Positions 9,302 to 18,649 of a DNA stretch of 64,000 bases are shown piece by piece. The stretch is taken from positions 4,108,270 through 4,172,269 of the forward strand of contig CM035307.1 of assembly GCA_002900995.3 (NCBI GenBank). Direction: 5' to 3'. The stretch comes from Ganoderma boninense. Its lineage: Eukaryota > Basidiomycota > Agaricomycetes > Polyporales > Polyporaceae. Below the pieces are notes generated by a model that was given only the letters and a program-made list of their open reading frames with translations, did not search any database and was not told the DNA's origin. The first letter of the stretch is position 1, and each line of letters opens with the position of its first letter. The position numbers and the translations under genes were made by a program.

Positions 9302-11179
9302 ATGCAATTCAAGAACAACTTCGTCTTGCTCATCATTGCGGCCGTCATCTCGGCTACCGCTGCTGTCCCCGTAAATCTCTCTTCCATCTGCCCATTCAAG
9401 CCTCACTCTTTGATGACGCTTGCACCCTTAGCTTCCGGGAGGTGTCGGCGTCGTATCTACCACCGGTAGTGTTATCGACAAGCCCTCTCTGAATGGCTTC
9501 CCGGTCCGAGGGAGAAGCCCCGTTAAGGTGGAAGCACGCGACCCGCGCCACGGCCATGATTCCGGAAGCCGTGGCCGTGGAGACAGCAGGAACCGCCGTG
9601 ACGTGTGTTGATTTTTCCTACCCCAATGCGAACACTGCTCACCCGTTTCTCTCCCCAGCTCGAGGCCCGTCGTCACGGCGGTGACAGCGGCAGCCGCGGC
9701 CGAGGCGACAGCAGGAACCGCCGTGGTGTAGGTCTTTATGACGAGTACCACATGCGGTGTGCTAACCACCTCATTATATAGCTCGAAGCTCGCCGGCACG
9801 GAGGCGACTCGGGTAGCCGTGGTCGTGGCGACAGCAGGAACCGTCGCGCCGTACGTTCACATTCAAGTAGCGGTGCTCGTGTTCCCCACTCACCAACGGC
9901 ATTCCAACAGCTCGAGGCGCGCCGCCACGGCGACTCTGGAAGTCGCGGTCGAGGGGACAGTCGGGTCCGCCGCGACGTACGCATGTCACACTCAATGCCA
10001 AATGCCATTCGTAACATCATCTGGTTTTCGCAGCTTGAGGCTCGCCGCCACGGATCCGGTTCTCGTGGACGTGGTGACAGCAGGAACCGTCGCTCCGTAT
10101 GTTGATCTTTCTTTCCACCGACGTCCTTAACAACTAACCGTCGACTTTTTAGCTTGAGGCCCGCCGCCATGGCTCCGGGTCTCGTGGTCGGGGTGATAGT
10201 CGGAACCGTCGTGATGTACGCCATTTCTTATTTCTACTGTTGTGTACTCTCAACTGACTTCCATGATCCTTCTAGCTCGAGGCTCGCCGCCACGGCTCTG
10301 GCTCTCGTGGCCGTGGTGACAGCCGCAACCGTCGCTCCGTACGTCTTGTCTTCTGCCTTTTGGATTGAATGACCGTGAGCTAATTAGATGATATCCCAGA
10401 TTGAGGCTCGTCGCCACGGCTCTGGTTCTCGCGGCCGTGGCGATAGTAGGAACCGTCGTTCTGTAAGTATCAGGAATTGTAAATATTACGACACCCTTTC
10501 TGAAGCCAACCTAACAGCTCGAGGCTCGCCGTCACGGTGATTCCGGAAGCCGTGGCCGCGGCGATAGTCGCAACCGCAGGACTGTAAGTCGTTTACATTC
10601 TAGGAGGTTTGAACGTCGGGCTGAGGTCAAAACAGCTCGAGGCCCGCCGTCATGGATCGGGAAGTCGGGGCCGCGGTGACAGCAGGGGTCGTCGTGCCGT
10701 ACGTTTCCGCTTCCGCGCTTTCTACAATTGTAAACTCAGTACTGATATATGTCTGCTCTAGCTGGAAGCTCGTCGCCACGGTTCCGGCAGCCGTGGTCGT
10801 GGAGATAGCAGGAACCGTCGCGAGGTATGTTTACAGTTAACTCGCGTCAGCCTCCTTTACTCACGAGACGACAAGCTGGAGGCCCGTCGCCACGGATCTG
10901 GGAGTCGCGGCCGTGGTAATAGCAGGAACCGTGGTGATAGCAGGAACCGCCGTGGCGTAAGCATTTCATTGCTCTCTCACACAAACCTTTCTGACGCATC
11001 GTGGATGTAGCTGGAGGCTCGTCGTCACGGAGGTGACTCTGGTAGTCGTGGGCGTGGAGACAGTCGGAACCGTCGTGGGGTATGTCCTTCTCTACTCCAA
11101 GTATCTTGATTGTGTTCATCTTTACCTTGTGTAGCTCGAGGCTCGTCGCCATGGGTCCGGCTCTCGTAGCCGTACCTAG
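9302..11179 (+). CDS. Secreted Kex2-type repeat peptide precursor, one repeat per exon (15 exons)
   Basis: Read as 15 exons: 9302-9370, 9432-9602, 9659-9727, 9782-9850, 9911-9976, 10034-10096, 10153-10215, 10276-10338, 10400-10462, 10518-10583, 10636-10698, 10762-10824, 10876-10956, 11011-11079 and 11135-11179 (TAG). All 14 introns are 51-63 nt and all are phase 0; total 360 residues. Exon 1 is a signal peptide (MQFKNNFVLLIIAAVISATA). Exon 2 holds a short leader and repeat 1. Each later exon is one repeat: LEARR, then HG, an optional GD or D, then SGSRGRGDSRN, then RR and one variable residue. Dibasic RR pairs on both sides are Kex2-type sites, and EA next to RR recalls Ste13 trimming sites. 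The predicted products are 14 related peptides of about 9-16 residues, or their trimmed forms. No Cys, Tyr or Trp occurs in the core, and no UstYa-type modifying gene lies nearby, so a cyclic RiPP is not supported. Function unknown; a hormone-like, cell-wall or host-interaction peptide is inference. Confidence 0.85.
9541..11179 (+). repeat. Array of 14 exon-intron repeat units, period about 117-135 bp
   Basis: Each unit is a conserved 63-81 nt exon plus a 51-63 nt intron. Exons are closely similar in protein but use many different synonymous codons, while introns have no obvious sequence similarity beyond splice signals. Unit 12 (10876-10956) carries an extra 18-nt internal duplication giving NSRNRGDSRN. 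Unit 14 (11135-11179) is cut short at SGSRSRT before the stop. Confidence 0.9.
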
Positions 11180-11593
11180 GCTCTACGTTGCCATTCCAAC
11201 GATGGCGCGACACCTCTGCTTGGAACTAGTCGCAAAACCAAAGATGGAATCTCCTCAAGGATTGGTTCGGTTTGCTGATATGTGCTCCCCTCGCCTCCCA
11301 GTCGGATTCGGTTGAAAACAGTTTGGGTCGGGTTGACATGGCTGTTACGTTGTACGATAAGAGCCCCTATGACTTTGTGGGTGACCTGCGGTCGTGGTGG
11401 GTATGAACTCTGTCTGGTGATTGTACCATCGTGTCGAAATGCATCGTGGATTAGTGTATTAAGCTCAACGGAGGGATATGGAAACAATGTCAATGTCATG
11501 ACTTTGAGGTAAGTATAACCAATACCATAGACAACCATACATGCTGCGACGAAACAAGGGGAAGGAGCACACAAGAAACCGCTATACATATAC
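11180..11593. other. Convergent intergenic region
   Basis: This holds the 3' ends of the repeat-peptide gene (+) and RFC1 (-). No reading frame of note was seen. Confidence 0.5.
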
Positions 11594-14500
11594 TCAGCTC
11601 TTCTTCAAGGCTTTTGGTTTAGCTGCGGCTTTGCCCTTGCCTGTGGCTGTCGCTTTGCCCTTCTTCGGCGCCTTAATGAGGCTGTCGTGTTCGGCGTCAT
11701 CATCGACCTGCTTCTCATCTTCCTCAGCCTCTGGGACCTCGTCATCAACCTGAAAAGGTTGTCTCATTAAAACAGCGACGTCGCAACACAACACTGAGGC
11801 AATATACTTACATCGAAGGCTTCTTCAAGATCTGGAGCGGGTCCTGCCGCTGCGATCTTCTTAGGCGCCTTACCGAGCGCTTCCGCCTTGTGGAACGCGA
11901 CAGGGTGATCGCGTGAGTTGTACCTGGTTGAAAACATGTCAATGTCGGCAAACGAGACAAAGAATTTAAAAACATACTTCTTAGTGAATGACGTCTTTGT
12001 CGCAGTCGAGATCTTCTTGAGTACATTCCCGTCGATATGGTCGCCGACCCCGAGCTCGACGATGGTGTCCCAATCTTCGCGAGTGAGGAAGTACTCATCC
12101 ATGAATTCGATGGTCTCATCTACCGCGCTCTGCAAATGATCGTCAATGTCAGCAAGCATTCAAGGATTGCAAGAAATGCGTACAGCTCCTTGATCCATTA
12201 ACGGCTGGACAAGATGAGGGAACAGCGCTGGGATGTACGATTGCCTGATTTCGGACTTGTCTCCAGATGTCTTCAGTCGCATCCGGGCCTGGACGTCTGT
12301 CAGCTGGCGACTTAGCTTCGACTGCTTAGAATTCTGCCCCAGCCATCTACAATTTCGGGTGAGTGAATCGCCGTATCAGCCTGAACGAAGACGACATACT
12401 GAGGGAACGACATCGCGTTCGGCCCGCCGTACCCGGCGCCCCATCCCATACAGGAACGACGCAGGACGAATAGTCGAGCAGACGGCATGAAGCGGCATGA
12501 GCGACCAGTACTGGTTAGGTCCATGGATCAGACTGTCGACCAAGTCGCCGTCCGATAACGATTGTGCTGCCTTGTCCATGAGCTCGAGGTGCTTCAACGT
12601 CTTCTCCGGCCCGTCGGCGTTCCGGATGCGGGAGGGCTGCGTCTTCAAGTAGTTCTCCTGCATGAAGAGCGGCACGAACGACGGGTCATGGAAGTACATC
12701 TCCATCTTGTCATTGAGCGTCTCGCGCGAGGTTGGCAAGAACATCCCAGGCCCAAGGATCTTGTTGATGACGCCGAACGGCGTCATGATGGTGTACTTCT
12801 CGTTCGCCTTTACACTGGAAGCGGTGTGTCAAGTCAGCCGCAATAACGTCGGGATTGTGTAGCACTTACAGGCTCTTGCCCTCGTCGAAGTCGATCGTAT
12901 TGCTCGACAACCTCCATGTTGAGAGCATGTTCAAGACCTGACGGATGTCCGACTGTGCACCCTGAACCAGCTGGTCGACGACATTGGCCGGTATCTTCAT
13001 CTTCTCCCTAATGCATCGTTAGTTGAACGCTCATCAACGCAGGGCGGACGAAAGACAAACGTACTTGAAGGCTATACTCAGTATCCTCGAGCGGATAACA
13101 TTCGCCTCAGGACGCTTGAATGTGAGGTTGTACGTCGCGTTGATGAGGGGCTTGAGCTTCTGTGCGCCGCGGTCGTTCGCAATGCAAATGATAGGGATCT
13201 TCGACTTCCTGATCAGAGCCGTGAGGGCGCCGACACCTCCACGGTCACCAGCGGACATGCCGTCGACTTCGTCCATAATCAAACAGGACTTGTCTGTGAT
13301 TGTGACGCCGGCAGCATTCGTTTTCTACACACCAGATAGTCATGAGCAAGAAAGGTTGGGCCCGACACATCCAACGGGACGTACCTTGCCGCCTCCCATC
13401 CAGCCATCGAGAGACGTATTCATGATGTTTGTGCTGTTCTGTCACCACATATATCAGGACGCCTCGCACAACACCAACCGGCTCCATGCCTACCTCGACG
13501 AGCTTCTTGCTCCTTGCATCGCTCGCGTTCAGCTCAATCGGCGTGAACCCTGCCAGCTTAGCACACAAGTGCGCACTCGTAGTCTTCCCGATCCCAGGGG
13601 GACCAGTAATCATGACCGCCCGGAACACGTTCATGCCCTCCTTGCCCGGCTTCTTGAAGTCGCTTTTCAGGCTCGCCGCCCAGCTGCTCAGCCAGCCCTG
13701 CAGCTTCTCGATCTGTCCCTTGTTCCCGCAGATCTCCTTCAGCGTCTGCGGCGCGTACCTGTCCGTCCATAGCTGATTCCCTGCAACCGTCTTTGCTCCA
13801 GGACCCGCCGAGGACGCAGCGGCCTTCGCGGCCTGCTTCTCGCGCTGCTCCATTTCCTTCGCATTCTGCCTGATCGCCTCCTGCTCCTTCTCGATCTTCT
13901 TGCGCGTCTTGTCATCTAACATCGAGTCGTCCGTCACGCGCGTCGCGATGAGATTTAGGAATCCGTCCTCGTCGAGCGTCTTGAGCTTGTTCTTCTCGAT
14001 CGCCTTGAGCTTGCTGGGCCCTGCATCTGCCCCTAGGATGACGTACGACGTCTTCGACGAAGGTTGGCCCACCACACGGCTGTAGACATGTCAACACTGC
14101 AAACGGCACGCGAAAGAAGAGTCAGACGCACCCGCCGTAGCGCTTCGCGAGCTCGACCGCCTCGTCGCGCGACAGGCTGCTAAGCTCGCCCGTGAAGACG
14201 AACGAAAGGCCTGCGAGACAGTTCGGGTCCTCTGGAATGGGTATCTCTTTCGAACCTGGGGCTGATGGCCCTGCGCGCCCAGCCTTCATCGCGTACCAGC
14301 TGTAAACAAAGGTTAGTGGTCACCTTGCGAATCCACCGCGGAAACGTACTTGGGCTTCTTCGCCGTGGCCTTGTCATCGTCCTTCGCAGGCTTCTTGTCG
14401 TCGGCTTTGACAGGCTTCTTATCCTCAGCTTTCGCGGACTTTTGATCCTTGGTCTCCGCCTTGGCTTTAGCCGTCTTTGCGGGCGTTGCCTTCGCAGGCG

Positions 14501-16323
14501 TCGACTTTGCAGGAGCCTTCTTCGCCGGAGCGGTCTTCTTGTTCTTCTTCGGGACATCCAAGTCCTCGTCGTCGTCGTCGACTACGAAGTCATCGTCTTC
14601 ATCCTCATCGGACGACACAATAAAGTCGTCGTCCTTGGTCGACTTCTTGCGCGAGGATGACGCTGCGGGTTTGCGTGGGGACGGCTTCTTCGGCGAGGGC
14701 TTGTTCTGCTTGGGTTTCGACGTCGAGGCACTCGCGCGGGATTTGGAGGGAGAGGCAGGAGTCGTAGCCTGCTTCTTCTTTGGCGGAGGTGGCTCATCGT
14801 CGTCTTCCTCGTCGCTCGAGATGACAACCTTCGCTTTGCGTTTCACAGGGGCGGATATGGGAGGTTCGTCGTCATCGCTGTCAATGTCCATGGCCGCCTC
14901 GCTCTTGAGCTTCTGTGGAAGACAAATGGAGTCAGAAAGTTGAGTGCACAAATTCTGAAAAGAAACAAACAAAAGAAACAAAAAAAAATGATCAGGCTTT
15001 GTCTCTAGTGTGTGATTTTTAAGGAATATTGGAGGTCTGACCAACTTCCAAAAGTATTAATATAGGTTCGATGGAGACTACACGACGGGCAAGGGCGGAT
15101 ACCTCAGGCCGGAATAAGGTTGTAAAATGACCGGGAATGGTCTCCTGTCACAACCATATTCCGCACCTGAATCTTTGGTAAGCGCCGTATAGATCAACAT
15201 AACAAAACGTACTTAGTCGCTCAACGGATCAATAAGGTGGAATTATTTCCTATGTTCATGAGCGCCTTTGAGAATTCAGGTCCTGGATATGGCGACAGGA
15301 GACCAGTCCCGGTTCTTTTACAAACGTATTCCGCCCAGCGGTATCCGCCATTGTCCGTCCTGTAGTCCCGGACCTGTCTGTCAGGCTGTCCAGGACCGGA
15401 ATCTTGGATAACAGACCATGATAAGGTCTTTGTTACTCAATGCATATGACGCTTTCGAGATTCGGGTCCTAAACCAGCCTTGCGACCGTGAATTGTAGCC
15501 AGGACATATATCATAATTGCAAGGACTTTCTGAAGAAGTGCGGAATCGGACATTGCATGTCGTGCATGTTCACAGAGCCATGCATGACCATAAGTGGTGA
15601 ACACCGCGCTTCGGGCGCGGGTAATCCCGCACGAAGCGCAGTGTGCATCGTCCCGATGGCCAGGTTCACTCAGAGGCGGAATATATGCGCCGAACTTTGA
15701 GCTCAGGACGCAGCTGGGGAATACGCATGACGAAATAGAGTGCGGAGTGCATTGGAACAAGCCCATGGCATCACGAAACGGCTTGCCTGCGGTTTAAGAG
15801 AAGGGAACTCACAGGCGTCGTTTTGAGCGCTGCTTTTGTTGCTGGAATGGGTTTGGGGGGAACCTTGGTGATTATAGACTTCCTGAGGGAGCGATAAACG
15901 CAGTATGAGGATAAGCTTAGCGGCGCCGGCTGTGAGAAACTGACGCACGACGCTGGTGGCTTCTTGGGCTTGCTGTCGACCTTTCAACAACCGAAACGAT
16001 TCTGTGTAGTCGAAAACTCACCTTCCCTCCTCTTCCTCATCGTCACCTTCCGAGCCCATAAGCTTTGATAACGAGGTGCTATCTGAACATAAGACTCACT
16101 GATCTCTATCGTGTTGCCTTGCGCCGTTCCATTTGCACGTCGCTGAACCACCCTCTGCATCCTAGACAGCATACATAGTAGAGGTACCACTCACCACTCC
16201 GTTGGCCTTATGAACCGGTGTCTGTGAGCTACCTGCCGTCGTCTGACTGCTGCCCTTGGAGAAGAAGCCGCGAATGTCGCGTCCGTGCGTTTTGGTCGCG
16301 GCCTTGGCCTTCGTCGTCGCCAT
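11594..16323 (-). CDS. RFC1: Replication factor C subunit 1 (large clamp-loader subunit)
   Basis: RFC1 is the large subunit of the five-protein ATPase that loads PCNA on DNA. Sixteen exons are read from ATG 16323 to TGA 11594. Order of domains: a PCNA-binding DIRGFFSK motif at residues 15-22, as in other RFC1 N-termini; a long acidic/basic disordered region; a BRCT domain (14299 to about 13930, LSFVFTGELSSLSRDEAVELAKRYGG); the AAA+ domain with Walker A GPPGIGKTT and Walker B LIMDEVDG (13324-13065); the RFC1 C-terminal domain (WLGQNSKQSKLSRQL); and a Lys/Ala-rich basic tail. Introns are about 50-75 nt except intron 5 (14913-15812, about 900 nt), which carries an inverted-repeat insertion. One break: exon 12 (12814-12400) has an extra base in the CCCC run 12439-12442. 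Upstream reads LYGMG in one frame, downstream GYGGPNAMSFPQ in the next, and the following splice junction needs the second frame. Probably a sequence error, since the gene is essential. Confidence 0.93.
14913..15812 (-). other. Oversized intron 5 of RFC1
   Basis: This intron runs between GTGAGT at 15812 and CAG at 14915-14913 (minus strand). It is about 15 times longer than its neighbours. It contains inverted repeats (15110-15333) and a diverged direct repeat (around 15228-15296 and 15419-15488), and no protein-coding sequence. Confidence 0.7.
15110..15333. mobile_element. Small inverted-repeat (MITE-like) insertion in RFC1 intron 5
   Basis: The left arm 15110-15149 begins CGGAATAAGGTTGTAAAA and ends TGGTCTCCTGTC. 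It pairs with the right arm 15294-15333, which starts GACAGGAGACCA and ends TTTTACAAACGTATTCCG, with only a few mismatches over 40 nt. The left arm can also fold on itself (GGAATAAGGTTG with CAACCATATTCC at 15151-15162). No target-site duplication was identified, so family is open. Confidence 0.65.
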
Positions 16324-16644
16324 CGTTGTAATCCGGCAGTCGATCCCAGCAAAGCAGGTAGCACAACGGGGTCGAGGAGGTGGTGGGGGACGACAGGAGA
16401 GTCCGAGCCGGTGACGAGCGCGAACGCGTGAGTCGGCGCGGTTGTGGCGCGCGCTCGGACGCGGGGAGTCACATAAGTCACAGTCACGTGCCCTGAGAAG
16501 GCGTGTGATGCGCGTCACGGTGTCGGCCTCTCTCAGCCTCCCACTGCCAGTGTCTGCTTCCGCTTCCAATTCCCTTGCCGCACCTCTTCCTCCAACCACC
16601 ACTTGCCTCTTAGCCGTCCGTTGGCTTCTTCGTCGCCATTCAGG
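16324..16644. promoter_or_regulatory. Shared divergent promoter region
   Basis: 321 nt separate the RFC1 start (minus) from the ATG at 16645 (plus), so both genes must be driven from this short GC-rich segment. No TATA box was seen, which fits a housekeeping-type divergent promoter. Confidence 0.5.
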
Positions 16645-17127
16645 ATGTCGCTGCCTAGCACAAGGTATTTGATTCATGTATACCGTTCCAAGCAGTGGCG
16701 CTGAGCGTACAGCAGATTCGCCGCCATCTACGACTCGTTACCCCTGGATGTGCAAAATGTCATCGTCGAGAAGCAGCTCATTCCTCTCCTCGACACAGCA
16801 TCAAAGGCGAGGCGAAGAAAGATCCTTGGGAGCGCATCCAAGATGCACCGCCGACATGCAGCCATCCCTGTGCTCGACCTCCGCTCGAAGAAACGCGAAG
16901 TGAACGGCCTCCTCGACGAAATCCACCGTGACGCCAAGAGAGCATTCGTCAGAGAGCGCTCCCATCGCAACGAGCTCCTGGAGCAGACGGTCGAGAGCGT
17001 CACCTGCTGGCTGAACGATATTTGGCGAGTGGTTTACGAACACAACGTCGACTTCCTCCTGGCACACAAGTGCCTCATCTTCACCGTCAATACCATCGAT
17101 CAAATAGGACATGGTCGCCCTAGGTGA
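16645..17127 (+). CDS. Small conserved fungal protein, function unknown
   Basis: Exon 1 is ATG 16645-16664 (MSLPST), the intron is 16665-16712 (GTATTT...TACAG), and exon 2 runs 16713-17127. The product is about 145 residues and starts RFAAIYDSLPLDVQNVIVEK after the junction. It is helical and charged, with a hydrophobic C-terminal half (CWLNDIWRVVYEHNVDFLLA, then KCLIFTVNTIDQIGHG). I do not recognise a named domain. The terminal AGGTGAGC at 17123 could be a splice donor rather than AGG-TGA stop, so the C-terminus is uncertain. It is divergent from RFC1. Confidence 0.65.
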
Positions 17128-18649
17128 GCATCTTTGCCTCTCCATTGTGTCCTCTATAGGCTTCTCTTCCCTTTCTGCGTCCCTTGGGCGTGCGATCGCT
17201 CTATTTCTCCTATTGGACTGGCATGCTGCTGGTTGTATGCCTGTAATTTAAGATGAGTCGCATATATGTGGTGCCTCGAAGCGAATTCATTTGTTTCACT
17301 CTCCCACTGGTGTGCGGCAGCGGTAGCTGCCGAGAACGATGCATTTGGAATATGGATAGTTGAAGGCAACGAAGTCATCGAGGGTCAAATGTCAGCCCGT
17401 GAACCGCGCCCCCTTGACCCTTGGTTGTTTGCTATATGCTGTTATATGCGTTTATACGGATGTAACACGCATGTAATAAATAAAAGACATTATCGCGATG
17501 CGATATTCTGCACTCAGTCTCCATCAAGCGTGCCCTGGGATCCGGTAGGACAGCGATGCGACGTATCATCCAAAACAAGTTCATGCCCAGGGTATTTTAC
17601 TGTCACGGCATGCATCCTCAGATACCCCTGGTCATGATATGTTTGTTAAATTACCTTGATGTGTCTTGCATGGCCGCAAGATGCTCGAGGGCACTTCATA
17701 TCTGCCATAAGGGACTCCACGAGTATTGCACGAACATATCACGTCCAGGGGAATCAATAGGGAAAGTCAGAGTTGGCGATTCCCCCCTCAATTTTGGGTT
17801 GATTCTCGAGTGATTTTGAGGAACGTCGAGGGTCTTGAATTGTGCTAGAATCGCGCCAAGCTTGACCATCCCGCTTTTGCGTCCGAAATCGCGGGTGGTA
17901 CAGGCCGCTGCAAAGAGCGTTTGGGGCCACCAGAAGTAGCCAGAGAATTGAGGAGGCAGAAAGGGCGATTCTACCTACAAGAGTGACTCCAGAGTCGCTT
18001 TTGCAAAAACGCCGTTTCTGGCTCGTTTCTGCCTTAGCGCCTGATTTCTGAATATATCTGACCTCGATTCCCGCAAGAAGCGAATCCAATAATCGGTCTC
18101 GGAAACGAGCAGAATCGCCAACTCTGACTGGCCCTAATGTCGGGATTGATGCCGTGTGTCTCCTGCAAGCTGCGAGATCCGCTATTCTGATTGTCAGCGT
18201 GGAAGGGTGAAGCGGCGTGAAATTCGGAACCACCGTTTCGGCCCGGAGGCAAAGTCCACATTATCCACACTTTCTCTGAATTTAACCTCGGAAGCGATCC
18301 CGAGCCATTGAAGGTACCACTTCCTGTTCCTTGGATCGCCCATTCGACTCCGTGTCGTCTGCCATGCCTGATCAGTGGAGCTCCGCGAGCAGAGTGGCTA
18401 TTTCTCGGCGAGCTACCGAAATTGATCACTTTCAAAACATGCGGTAGCACTCCCAGTTGGGAGGGGCTGTGTTGGTCAGCCTCTTCGGGGATGGCATTGT
18501 GGCTTAAGATTGAATATTGAACGGTGACTTTGCTCCATTGTTGTATGGACATTTCGCTCAGATTTTTCCGCTTCCAATTTCTTTCAATCCTCGCGTCAAA
18601 GCGTCGTTGCTGACCTTCGCACAGTACTTGTCGATGCGCATTCACCAAC
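17128..18649. other. Intergenic region with one MITE
   Basis: No protein-coding gene was recognised. A terminal-inverted-repeat element occupies 17760-18134. Bases 18540-18649 lie upstream of the next gene; a possible exon end at 18649 (ACAT before GTACGT) means a non-coding or alternative 5' exon there cannot be excluded. Confidence 0.5.
17760..18134. mobile_element. TA-flanked MITE (Tc1/mariner-like non-autonomous element)
   Basis: The perfect 18-bp inverted repeats AGTCAGAGTTGGCGATTC (17765-17782) and its complement (18112-18129) extend outward to GGG/CCC ends with two mismatches. The element, about 375 bp, is flanked on both sides by TA (17758-17759 and 18135-18136), as expected for a TA target-site duplication. 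No transposase is encoded. Confidence 0.8.

Noticed and set aside
9541..11179. Regular repeats of about 60 bp with unique spacers of about 55 bp, superficially CRISPR-like
   Set aside because: The repeats are coding, vary in synonymous positions, and the spacers are perfect GT-AG introns in a eukaryotic genome.
9302..11179. Dikaritin-type cyclic RiPP cluster
   Set aside because: The core peptide lacks Tyr and other residues used in the known cyclisation, and no UstYa-like gene was seen nearby.
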